A stretch of DNA of 45,365 nt, taken from positions 1 to 45,365 of the forward strand of contig CAZDYP010000016.1 of the NCBI GenBank assembly GCA_964509505.1. Direction: 5' to 3'. Shown here piece by piece: positions 8,874-15,579 of this stretch. A program made the position numbers and the translations under genes. How positions within the stretch are numbered: the first letter of the stretch is position 1; every line of letters starts with the position of its first letter. This DNA comes from CAZDYP01 sp964509505 (GTDB taxonomy: Bacteria > Chloroflexota > Anaerolineae > JACRMK01). The notes under the pieces were generated by a model. The model saw nothing but the letters and a program-made list of their open reading frames with translations. It did no database searches and was not told the DNA's origin.

Positions 8874-10169
8874 ATGAACGTCATGGAACTTTATCGCCGC
8901 AAGTTGATGCCAGCGACGCAAGCAGTGCAATTCATCCAATCGCATTCGCGCGTGTATCTAGGCGGCGGCGCAGCGGTGCCGCAAGTATTGGAACGCGCGA
9001 TGGTGGCGCGCGCTCATGAACTGCGCGGCGTCGAGGTGATGCACGTACTCACGTTTGCGGGCAGCGAATATCTCGACCCTGCATACGAGCGCAGCTTCCG
9101 ACACCATGCGCTGTTCATTGGCGACGCCTCGCGTGAAGCGGTGCGCTCAGGTCGCGCCGACTATACGCCGATGTTCTTGTCGGAGATGCCGCGCCTGTTT
9201 CGCCAACGACTGTTGCCGATTGATGTCGCACTCATTCAAGTTGCGCCGCCCGACGCACATGGCTTCTGCTCGTTTGGCGTGGAAGTGGGCGTGACGAAAC
9301 CTGCGGCGCAATCGGCGCGCAAGGTCATCGCCGAAGTGAACAAACAAATGCCGCGCGTCTGGGGCGACTCGTTCATCCACCTCAACCAAATTGATGCGTT
9401 GGTCGAGGTAGATTACGCGCTGCCCAATATGCCGCAAGGTCAATTCTCCGAGACGCACCATCGCATCGGCGCGCACATTGCAGAACTGGTACCGCATGGC
9501 GCGACGTTGCAACTTGGCATCGGTTCGCTTCCTGATGCGGTGCTGCATCATCTCAAGAACAAAAAAGATTTAGGTATCCACACCGAGCTCTTCTCCGATG
9601 GCATCATCGAGCTCGTCGAGCGGGGTGTCATCACCAACGCAAAGAAGACGCTGCACCCGGGCAAAATCGTCGCGGGCTTCCTGTTTGGCTCACAACGCCT
9701 GTATGAGTTCGTCCACAACAACGCCTTAATCGAATTGCACCCGAGCGATTACGTCAATGACCCGTATGTGATAGCGAAGAACGACCAGATGATTGCGATT
9801 AATTCCGCGCTCGAAGTGGATTTGACGGGGCAAGTGTGCGCCGATTCGATAGGTGCGCAGTTTTACAGCGGCATTGGTGGACAGGTGGACTTCGTGCGCG
9901 GCGCGGCGCGCGCGAAGAATGGCAAGCCCATCATCGCGCTGCCCGCGACGGCGAAGAACGGCGAGGTCTCGCGCATCGTGCCATATCTGAAACCTGGCGC
10001 AGGTGTGGTCACGTCACGCGGCGACGTGCATTACGTCGCTACGGAGTTTGGCGTCGCTGCGCTCTACGGCAAGAGCATCCGCGAGCGTGTGAAGTCGCTC
10101 ATCGCCATCGCTCATCCGAAGTTTCGCGACGAATTGGAATGCTACGCGAAGCAGCAGCATTGGTGTTGA
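8874..10169 (+). CDS. Acetyl-CoA hydrolase / CoA-transferase family (acetate- or 4-hydroxybutyrate-type)
   Basis: A 431-residue class I CoA-transferase of the acetyl-CoA hydrolase/4-hydroxybutyrate CoA-transferase family. Visible: glycine-rich N-terminal loop VYLGGGAAVPQ, the GIGSLPDAV segment, IHTELFSDG, whose glutamate is the likely catalytic residue forming the CoA thioester, and the C-terminal SGIGGQVDFVRGA motif. The start is ATG 8874 or ATG 8883; a TTG at 8862 overlapping the usp stop is less likely. With NifJ it would complete pyruvate to acetyl-CoA to acetate, either by hydrolysis or by moving CoA to succinate (saving energy). Exact acceptor cannot be read from sequence. It is co-transcribed with usp and followed by a strong hairpin. 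Confidence 0.9.
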   Translation: MNVMELYRRKLMPATQAVQFIQSHSRVYLGGGAAVPQVLERAMVARAHELRGVEVMHVLTFAGSEYLDPAYERSFRHHALFIGDASREAVRSGRADYTPMFLSEMPRLFRQRLLPIDVALIQVAPPDAHGFCSFGVEVGVTKPAAQSARKVIAEVNKQMPRVWGDSFIHLNQIDALVEVDYALPNMPQGQFSETHHRIGAHIAELVPHGATLQLGIGSLPDAVLHHLKNKKDLGIHTELFSDGIIELVERGVITNAKKTLHPGKIVAGFLFGSQRLYEFVHNNALIELHPSDYVNDPYVIAKNDQMIAINSALEVDLTGQVCADSIGAQFYSGIGGQVDFVRGAARAKNGKPIIALPATAKNGEVSRIVPYLKPGAGVVTSRGDVHYVATEFGVAALYGKSIRERVKSLIAIAHPKFRDELECYAKQQHWC

Positions 10170-10230
10170 TTCACTGGCTCACAATAACATAGGTCAGTCC
10201 TTTTCCGACATTTCCCTCCTCCTGGTGGGC

Positions 10231-10259
10231 ACGACCCGCAGCGTTGCGCTGCGGGTCGT
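10231..10259 (+). terminator. Hairpin after the CoA-transferase gene
   Basis: ACGACCCGCAGCG (10231-10243), loop TTG, CGCTGCGGGTCGT (10247-10259): a perfect 13-bp GC-rich stem 61 nt past the stop codon. There is no T-tract, so it may terminate weakly or act mainly in RNA stabilisation. Confidence 0.55.
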
Positions 10260-10282
10260 AACCTGAACTCTTCTTGGGAAGA

Positions 10283-10319
10283 GGCGCAAATGTCCCAACT
10301 GCGATGGGACAAGTGTCCT
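10283..10319 (+). promoter_or_regulatory. Two upstream DosR-like boxes of doxX
   Basis: GGCGCAAATGTCCC (10283-10296) and GGGACAAGTGTCCT (10306-10319) both fit the GGGRC-N4-GTCCC pattern with one outer mismatch each. Their centres are 23 bp apart, about two helical turns, and lie near -110 and -87 relative to the predicted doxX start site. Confidence 0.5.
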
Positions 10320-10350
10320 GTGACCTTTAGGACAAAATCAGGCGCAATTC

Positions 10351-10392
10351 AGGACATTTGCCCCATGCTTTTTTCCACGCGCCCGTTATACT
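10351..10392 (+). promoter_or_regulatory. Candidate doxX promoter with -35-overlapping DosR-like box
   Basis: AGGACATTTGCCCC at 10351-10364 is a third box. A good -10, TATACT, lies at 10387-10392, starting 29.5 nt from the box centre, so the box is centred at about -41.5. No -35 consensus exists; the box occupies its place. A further half-site AGGACAAAAT lies just upstream near 10329. The leader to the doxX ATG at 10475 is about 76 nt. Confidence 0.6.
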
Positions 10393-10474
10393 GATACCGA
10401 AATTGAACGAACAAACCAACGCACTCATAAACGATAAAAATCAATCAAATCAAGTCCTTGAGGAGGGACACCCT

Positions 10475-11065
10475 ATGTCTAAATTACTAACCCATGAGAA
10501 CGTGCAGGTTAGCGACCCCATCGCAGTGCAACAACTTTTCGGCCACACCCGCTTCGCTTGGGTGTGGCTGCTGGCGCGCTTGGCGGTCGGCGCCTTGTGG
10601 CTCAGCTCCGGCTTGGGCAAGGCCATCAATCCCGCTTGGGTCAGCACAGGCGCGGCCTTGAAGAATTCGTGGACAAACATGGTCGCCGTGACCCCGCGCC
10701 CCGTGGCTTACTATGACTGGTATCGCTCGTTCCTGCAATACCTACTCGACACGGAATCCTACACCTGGTTTGCGAAGCTGATTGCGTACGGCGAGGTGCT
10801 GGTCGGTATCGCATTGATTCTCGGCATCTTCACAGGCATTGCTGCCTTCTTCGGTGGGTTCATGAACTGGAACTTCATGATGGCAGGCACAGCCAGCAGC
10901 AACCCCATGATGTTCGTTGTCACCATCGGCATCATCCTCGCGTGGAAAATTGCAGGCTACTGGGGCTTGGATCGGTTCTTGCTCCCCGCGCTGGGCACTC
11001 CATGGAAGCCCGCCTTCCACCTGAACGACATGAACAAACCAACTGCCGCGCCAGCGAAGGCGTGA
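10475..11065 (+). CDS. DoxX family membrane protein
   Basis: A 196-residue integral membrane protein. The ATG at 10475 follows GAGGAGG; the frame extends upstream to 10358, but that part covers the promoter and is not coding. About four membrane segments are visible: FAWVWLLARLAVGALWLSSGLGKAI, LIAYGEVLVGIALILGIFTGIAAFFGGFMNW, MMFVVTIGIILAWKIAGYWGL, and a shorter one around the YRSFLQYLL loop. The LSSGLGKAINP and NWNFMMAGTASSNP stretches are typical of the DoxX/thiosulfate:quinone-oxidoreductase small-subunit superfamily. Function varies in this family (quinone-linked electron transfer, oxidative stress protection). Three DosR-like boxes upstream suggest oxygen or NO control. Confidence 0.9.
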   Translation: MSKLLTHENVQVSDPIAVQQLFGHTRFAWVWLLARLAVGALWLSSGLGKAINPAWVSTGAALKNSWTNMVAVTPRPVAYYDWYRSFLQYLLDTESYTWFAKLIAYGEVLVGIALILGIFTGIAAFFGGFMNWNFMMAGTASSNPMMFVVTIGIILAWKIAGYWGLDRFLLPALGTPWKPAFHLNDMNKPTAAPAKA

Positions 11066-11110
11066 GCCTGATGAAAAACACCAGCGCCATCATACGATAG
11101 AAGCATATAG

Positions 11111-11156
11111 CGCAAAACGAAACGGTCACTGTAAACAGTGACCGTTTCGTTTTGCG
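11111..11156. terminator. Perfect 21-bp hairpin after doxX
   Basis: Arms 11111-11131 and 11136-11156 are exactly complementary with a TAAA loop. It contains the inner word AAACGGTCACTG. It begins 45 bp after the doxX stop. No T-tract follows, but the stem is very stable and probably works in either direction between the convergent doxX and response-regulator genes. Confidence 0.75.
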
Positions 11157-11160
11157 GACT

Positions 11161-11195
11161 CAAACCCGCGAGGTCTCGAAGACCTCGCAGGTTTG
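11161..11195. repeat. CGAGGTCT-type palindromic repeat
   Basis: CAAACCCGCGAGGTCT (11161-11176) faces AGACCTCGCAGGTTTG (11180-11195) with a three-base loop and one mismatch. It resembles the AACCTG/CAGGTT palindromes at 16205-16237 and 25195-25245, so it is probably a dispersed repeat. Confidence 0.75.
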
Positions 11196-11198
11196 CAT

Positions 11199-11302
11199 TA
11201 GACTTTATCGGAAATAAGGCTAGCAGCATGGTGAGCTTGTTGCACCATGGCCGCATCCTTCGACACGCGCAGGATGCTTGTTGTTATTACCAATAAAGTC
11301 TA
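11199..11302. repeat. MITE-like element abutting the response-regulator stop codon
   Basis: TAGACTTTATCGG (11199-11211) and CCAATAAAGTCTA (11290-11302) are 13-bp terminal inverted repeats with one mismatch. Inside are two hairpins: CATGGTG/CACCATG near 11228-11250, and GCATCCT/AGGATGC near 11254-11278. The right end touches the TAA of the response regulator gene. It has no coding capacity. Confidence 0.65.
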
Positions 11303-11962
11303 TTAGTCGGTTCTCAAATGATGGTGAATGTGATGTTGCACCGCGTATGCCGCCGCCTCCGCGCGGGTCGAAAGATGCAACTTGCTGAGGATGGAGCTGA
11401 CGTAATTCCGCACCGTCTTCTCGCTGAGAAACAGCACCTCGGCAATTTCCTTGTTCGTCTGCCCCTTCGATACCAACGCCAAAATTTTCAACTCCTGTTC
11501 GCTCAATTCGCCAAACGCTTCATCTTCGGCTTTGCGCGCAGCTTGGCGTAAACGGCTAAACACCTTTTGCATCAACGACGGATCAATCAACGATTCGCCC
11601 TTCGCCACCTTGTCCAGCGCGCGCACAAGCTCGTTGCCGCCGATTTGTTTCAGCACGTAGCCCGACGCGCCGGCTTCGATGGCTTCGAACAACATCTCGT
11701 CCTCGACGTACGACGTGAGCATGATGACCTTCGCGGTAGGTTGCTGCTTCATGATTTCGCGCGTGGCTTCGATGCCGCTTTTGCCCGGCATACGAATATC
11801 CATCACGACCACATCGGGGTGATAGCGCGTCACTTGCTCGACAGCGTCTTTGGCATTCGCAGCTTCAGCCACCACTTCAAATTGAGGATAGCGCGAGAGC
11901 AACGACTTCAAGCCCAAGCGCACGACCTCGTGATCGTCCACCAATACGATTTTCATTTTCAT
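11303..11962 (-). CDS. NarL/LuxR-family response regulator, DosR/DevR-like
   Basis: A 219-residue regulator. The receiver domain has Asp9/10, phosphoacceptor Asp55, Thr83 and Lys105. The LuxR-type helix-turn-helix occupies about 155-215. Similarity to Mycobacterium tuberculosis DosR runs through both domains: LTSYVEDEMLFEAIEAGASGYV, then TNKEIAEVLFLSEKTVRNYVS. DosR's DNA-contacting Lys179, Lys182 and Asn183 correspond to Lys182, Arg185 and Asn186, so a GGGAC-type target is expected, and such boxes occur nearby. The start chosen is ATG 11962 (AGGA nine bases upstream); GTG 11968 is in frame. It is divergent from the sensor kinase at 12172, its likely partner. That orthology and role are inference from recalled sequence. 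Confidence 0.92.
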   Translation of the reverse strand: MKMKIVLVDDHEVVRLGLKSLLSRYPQFEVVAEAANAKDAVEQVTRYHPDVVVMDIRMPGKSGIEATREIMKQQPTAKVIMLTSYVEDEMLFEAIEAGASGYVLKQIGGNELVRALDKVAKGESLIDPSLMQKVFSRLRQAARKAEDEAFGELSEQELKILALVSKGQTNKEIAEVLFLSEKTVRNYVSSILSKLHLSTRAEAAAYAVQHHIHHHLRTD

Positions 11963-11997
11963 CGTCACTCATCCTGAAATATAATCCATACGCAACG

Positions 11998-12003
11998 ATT
12001 ATA
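11998..12003 (-). promoter_or_regulatory. Candidate -10 of the response-regulator gene
   Basis: Minus-strand TATAAT at 12003-11998 is a perfect -10 hexamer, predicting a start site near 11991 and a leader of about 29 nt. No convincing -35 was found, and no DosR-like box lies here, so autoregulation of the usual type is not visible. Confidence 0.4.
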
Positions 12004-12046
12004 ACACAAGGTAGAGACGTTGCCTTGCAGTGTTTCTCTCATTAGG

Positions 12047-12159
12047 TAGGAGTTACGCAGAAGAAGCCGTCCGTGCGAGCCCAGCAAAGCCATCGCCTTC
12101 AGGCGATGGGGAGATTGCTTCGCACACGACGCTCGCAATGACCCACTACGTAACTCCTA
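12047..12159. repeat. MITE-like element between the dosR-like and dosS-like genes
   Basis: TAGGAGTTACG (12047-12057) and CGTAACTCCTA (12149-12159) are perfect 11-bp terminal inverted repeats. The interior has a 9-bp hairpin CCATCGCCT/AGGCGATGG (12090-12109) and a GGAGATTGCTTCG...CGCTCGCAATGAC stretch reminiscent of widely dispersed bacterial intergenic repeats. The right end is only 12 bp from the kinase ATG, so the element supplies the kinase leader and perhaps its promoter. Confidence 0.75.
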
Positions 12160-12171
12160 GCGGAAACCACT

Positions 12172-13566
12172 ATGAACATTCGACGTTTACGTTGGGTGGC
12201 GATCGTCGCCCCCGTCATTTTTTGGATGGGCGTGCTTTACCTGCGGACCCTCCTGTTTGCCGAACAGCGCGCGTGGTGGGGCGACGTGTTTGCGATCACG
12301 ATGGTGGGGTTGGGCGCGGGTCTATTTTCCCTATGGGTCTTTCGCATCATTGACCAGCGCCAAGCAGAGATTCGCCATTTGTATCAACAAACGCAAGAAG
12401 CGCGCGCCGCCGCCGAATATCAGGCGGCGCAGCTGATGGCGCTGCGTGAAGCCTCGCTTACCTTAAGCACCGAACTGGATTTGGGCGTGGTGTTGCAAAA
12501 AGTCGTTGACCTCAGCCGCAAACTTGCCAACGCGAAATACGGCGCCTTGGGCGTGCTTGACGACGAGGGACGTTACATTGACCAATTCCTCACCTCGGGG
12601 CTCGCGCCCGAAGTGCGCGCGCAAATGGGCGAACCGCCGCGCGGTCACGGCTTGCTCGGCGCAGTCATCAAAGATGGGCAGACGATTCGCATCCCCGACA
12701 TCGCGCACGATGAGCGTTCGGTTGGCTTCCCGCCGAACCATCCGCCTATGCACTCGTTTCTCGGCGTGCCAATTCGCTGGAAAGAGAAAATCGTCGGGGA
12801 CTTATACCTCACGGACAAAATGGATGAGCAGGGTCGTACCGAAGGCGTCGTCTTCACGGAACTCGAACAACAATTGTTGGAAATGTTCGCCACCCAAGCC
12901 GCTATCGCCATCGAAAACGCACAACTCTATCGGCGCACCCAGCAGCTCGCCATTCTGCAAGAACGGCAACGCTTTGGCATGGACCTGCACGACGGCATCA
13001 TTCAATCCATTTACGCCATCGGCTTGATGCTCGAAGAATCCGCGCACGTCATTGACACCACGCCGCAAGAGACCAAGACCCTGCTCCAACAATCCTTGCG
13101 CGGCTTGAACGATGTCATCCGCGACATCCGCAACTACATCCTTGATTTGCGTCCGCAACGCTTTCACGGACGTGATTTGCGGAGCGGGTTGCAAGAGCTG
13201 ACGCGCGATTTGCGCGCCAATAGTATTTTGACCGTGCAAGTTCATGCAGACGGCGCAGACCTCAATCGTTTGAGCAACGAGCAGACCGTCGAGTTGCTGC
13301 ATATCGCGCAAGAAGCACTGACAAACGTCAGCAAACATGCGCGCGCAACCCGCGTGGACGTGACGTTGAGCAACGTGGGTGGCGCGTTAGTATTGACGAT
13401 TGCGGACAACGGCATCGGCTTCGACCCGGCGCGCGCGGCGAAGGGCGCGGGGCATGGCTTACGCAATATGCGCGAGCGGGCGCGGGCGATGGGCGGCGAG
13501 CTGGAGATACAACCGCGTGACCAAGGCGGCTCGTGTTTGACGATAGAACTGACATTGAACAAATAG
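12172..13566 (+). CDS. Membrane GAF-domain sensor histidine kinase, DosS/DosT-like
   Basis: A 464-residue kinase. Two membrane helices (about 9-28 and 38-60) are followed by a short coiled linker, one GAF domain (about 92-255), HisKA_3 with phosphoacceptor His273 (GMDLHDGIIQSIYAIGL) and a HATPase_c domain (EALTNVSKHA at 381-390, DNGIGFD 412-418, GHGLRNM 427-433). The GAF segment VGFPPNHPPM...FLGVPI...LYLTDK closely matches DosS GAF-A. His190 and Tyr212 are 22 residues apart, exactly the spacing of the DosS proximal haem ligand His149 and distal Tyr171. Haem binding and O2/NO/CO sensing are therefore likely but unproven. Unlike DosS it has one GAF domain and a membrane anchor. The start has only a weak GCGGAAA site. 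Confidence 0.92.
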   Translation: MNIRRLRWVAIVAPVIFWMGVLYLRTLLFAEQRAWWGDVFAITMVGLGAGLFSLWVFRIIDQRQAEIRHLYQQTQEARAAAEYQAAQLMALREASLTLSTELDLGVVLQKVVDLSRKLANAKYGALGVLDDEGRYIDQFLTSGLAPEVRAQMGEPPRGHGLLGAVIKDGQTIRIPDIAHDERSVGFPPNHPPMHSFLGVPIRWKEKIVGDLYLTDKMDEQGRTEGVVFTELEQQLLEMFATQAAIAIENAQLYRRTQQLAILQERQRFGMDLHDGIIQSIYAIGLMLEESAHVIDTTPQETKTLLQQSLRGLNDVIRDIRNYILDLRPQRFHGRDLRSGLQELTRDLRANSILTVQVHADGADLNRLSNEQTVELLHIAQEALTNVSKHARATRVDVTLSNVGGALVLTIADNGIGFDPARAAKGAGHGLRNMRERARAMGGELEIQPRDQGGSCLTIELTLNK

Positions 13567-13873
13567 CGATAACGGACCGTAAACACATCGGCGCCTAACC
13601 GTCAGGGCGCGGAGCGCAGGCTGCGACAAAGCCAGCTCCTTCACAACATCATTACGGCTGTCCTACGATTTGCGTGACATAAGCCTCTATACAGATCGCA
13701 TCATCTTCGTTATGCTGTGAGTAAGAAAGCATCCTAGTGCAGCTTTAGCAAAGAGAGTTTGCCTCCGCCGCGCGCGCGCTCGACAGTGTTTGTCGCACGG
13801 AATGGGAACGGCATTAGCGAACGCCTCCTTCTGCAACCAAGGGGGTTAATCCTGCACTAGAAAGTCGTGGCTT
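13567..13873. other. Intergenic region before the orphan receiver gene
   Basis: This 307-bp spacer contains no gene that I can support. The right 40 percent is the TIR element at 13734-13860. The left part has GC-rich short inverted words (GCGCGGAGCGCAGGCTGCG) but no convincing promoter or terminator. Confidence 0.4.
13734..13860. repeat. Possible MITE with CTAGTGCAG termini
   Basis: CTAGTGCAG (13734-13742) and CTGCACTAG (13852-13860) are perfect 9-bp terminal inverted repeats flanking 109 bp of non-coding DNA that includes a CGCGCGCG run. The element ends 13 bp before the receiver-domain ATG. Confidence 0.5.
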
Positions 13874-14269
13874 ATGGAAACGATTCGTCTCTTATTAGCA
13901 GATTGCCACGCGCATGTGCGCGCCAGCTTGCTCACACGCTTGCGCCACGAGGCTGACTTTGAATTTGTGGGTGAGGCAACCACCAGCGCGGAAACCATCG
14001 CCTTGGCATACGAGCGACAACCGCATGTGGTCTTGATGGATCCGATCATGGATGGCGAGTCCGGCTTGGAGGCGATACGGCATATTGCTGAGAAATTGCC
14101 GCAAACAGCTATCATCGTACTGACGGCAGTCGCTGACAAACCGCAACGTCTCGCGTGGCGGCGCGCAGGCGCGAGCTGCATTCTCGAAAAAGGCATCGAA
14201 ACATCGCAACTCGTTGATGTGTTGCGCGCCGTGGGGCATGTCTCGGAAACAGAGCGCAAGAATGACTAG
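13874..14269 (+). CDS. Stand-alone receiver-domain response regulator
   Basis: A 131-residue CheY-like receiver without an output domain. Key residues: Asp10, phosphoacceptor Asp56 (VVLMDPIMDGESG), Thr84 and Lys106 (LEKG). It resembles the N-terminal half of NarL-type regulators, so it may be a truncated relative or a true single-domain modulator. It lies 300 bp downstream of the DosS-like kinase on the same strand, with a possible mobile element between, and could act as a phosphate sink or extra partner for that kinase. The ribosome site is weak. The frame stops cleanly at TAG 14267-14269; no HTH-like sequence follows in any frame. Confidence 0.85.
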   Translation: METIRLLLADCHAHVRASLLTRLRHEADFEFVGEATTSAETIALAYERQPHVVLMDPIMDGESGLEAIRHIAEKLPQTAIIVLTAVADKPQRLAWRRAGASCILEKGIETSQLVDVLRAVGHVSETERKND

Positions 14270-14307
14270 CTGTGTAAAGTGGGCAGTTCTGCTTGCGGCT
14301 CACTGGC

Positions 14308-14784
14308 TCACTGATTGTAGCGCATCGAATACAAATACACCTGCACGCGCAGGGTTTGCTCTTTGACCGTCGTGATGATTTCCCAGCAGCCGACTTTGGC
14401 AAAGGTGATCATCGCACGATAGAGCGAGCCTTGCGCGTTTTGCATTTGCACCGTCGCGGGGTCCGATTTGCCTTCGAGCAGACGCACGACGATTTCAGGC
14501 TGCCCTTGCGGGCTCCACCACGCGACCTGATTTTCGCCCGAATACCAACTGGGACCACCGATGCGCCCCAACGCAAGCGAGCCGGCGCCGAACCAATAGG
14601 GCGTCACCGCCAGCAACGCCGCAGACAGTTTAGAGACATCGGTGTAGGTGGGTTGCCAACACGCGGCGGGAATGGGAAATGGCAAACGTGGGTCATAGGT
14701 GGGGCCAGGCGGCGGTAGTGTGGGTGCGGCATTCGCGCCGCAAGCGGTGAGGATGAACAGCCAACAAACTAACAGATGTTTCAC
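14308..14784 (-). CDS. Hypothetical lipoprotein
   Basis: A 158-residue protein with a signal peptide and lipobox (LLVCWLFILTAC, Cys15), followed by a proline-rich linker (APTLPPPGPTYDPRLPFPIP). The mature part, from about residue 40, is a compact beta-rich domain with YWFGAGSLALGRIGGPSWYSG and a C-terminal CWEIITTVKEQTLRVQVYLYSM. I do not recognise the family. It should be anchored on the outer face of the cytoplasmic membrane. It lies 66 bp downstream of the cysteine-rich gene on the same strand and may be co-transcribed with it. Confidence 0.7.
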   Translation of the reverse strand: MKHLLVCWLFILTACGANAAPTLPPPGPTYDPRLPFPIPAACWQPTYTDVSKLSAALLAVTPYWFGAGSLALGRIGGPSWYSGENQVAWWSPQGQPEIVVRLLEGKSDPATVQMQNAQGSLYRAMITFAKVGCWEIITTVKEQTLRVQVYLYSMRYNQ

Positions 14785-14850
14785 GGTGTAAAAGACTTTC
14801 TATTGGGATATACGCGTAGGTTGGAGCGGTTGAGTGGTTGCTTCATCGCA

Positions 14851-15399
14851 TTAGCTACGCTTGACTCTACGGCGTGGACGCGTGGCGCGGGTAGGTGAGC
14901 GTGAAGGCGGCTTCTCCTGGGCGAAGGTTTGCCGCATCTTTTGTTGCGAACATTCCCAGCACCAATAGCCATCGGCGTCCATACTGTAACCATCATTGCC
15001 CAGCGAGATGACCCTGCCGCAATTCACGCAATGCGTTGGCTCATACTCTGGCGGATTTTCCAGTTTCTCAAAGTTGTATTCATTCGTGCCGAAATAGACG
15101 TACATTTCGGGCTCGAACCCTTCACGGCACTTTTGGCAGTCTTGCCACTGGCCTTTGTGCCTTTCGTTGTAATGATAGCTGCAAAGCGTGTAACGATCAT
15201 GATTACGATGACAGGAGTTGCGCGCATAGGAAAACATCACATACTGATCTTCGTCGTCGCAAATCCAATTGCCACAACATTCCGTGCGCATGAGCGGCTT
15301 GGTGGTTGAGCCGCAGAGACCACAACGGGGCATGTCGGCGCGTGGCGAGCGCGTGGTGCGCGATACAACAGGTGAACGAGGTGTGCGCTTGGTTTTCAT
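14851..15399 (-). CDS. Cysteine-rich (zinc-ribbon-like) protein of unknown function
   Basis: A 182-residue protein with a basic N-terminus (KTKRTPRSP) and a basic C-terminus (RPRRRVKRS). The middle holds five cysteine groups: CGLC, CC...C, C...C, CQKC, CVNC and CWEC, so several zinc-ribbon-like sites are expected. The ATG at 15399 is preceded by AGAGGGG; a TTG at 15405 is the weaker alternative. It reads divergently from the nitrile hydratase genes across a 180-bp region carrying a shared palindrome. Basic tails plus zinc sites could mean nucleic-acid binding, but no family is recognised. Confidence 0.7.
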   Translation of the reverse strand: MKTKRTPRSPVVSRTTRSPRADMPRCGLCGSTTKPLMRTECCGNWICDDEDQYVMFSYARNSCHRNHDRYTLCSYHYNERHKGQWQDCQKCREGFEPEMYVYFGTNEYNFEKLENPPEYEPTHCVNCGRVISLGNDGYSMDADGYWCWECSQQKMRQTFAQEKPPSRSPTRATRPRRRVKRS

Positions 15400-15418
15400 G
15401 TACAAGCCCCTCTCTTAG

Positions 15419-15465
15419 TCAGAGTACAAAGCTGCTTTTTTGGGGAAACCCGCTTTGTACCCTGA
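15419..15465. repeat. Inverted repeat in the nitrile hydratase divergent promoter region
   Basis: TCAGAGTACAAAGC (15419-15432) faces GCTTTGTACCCTGA (15452-15465) with one mismatch and a 19-nt loop. It lies 20 bp upstream of the cysteine-rich gene start and 115 bp upstream of nthA. It could be an operator for one or both genes, or another dispersed repeat. Confidence 0.6.
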
Positions 15466-15579
15466 CGTGGGATGATTGTGATAAAGACGAAAATCTGTTG
15501 ACTTCCACTGAAGCGAATGATACAATCGCTCACGCGATACGGCAAAAATTCTGTAACCTTTTGCGCTGAGGAGGGAACG

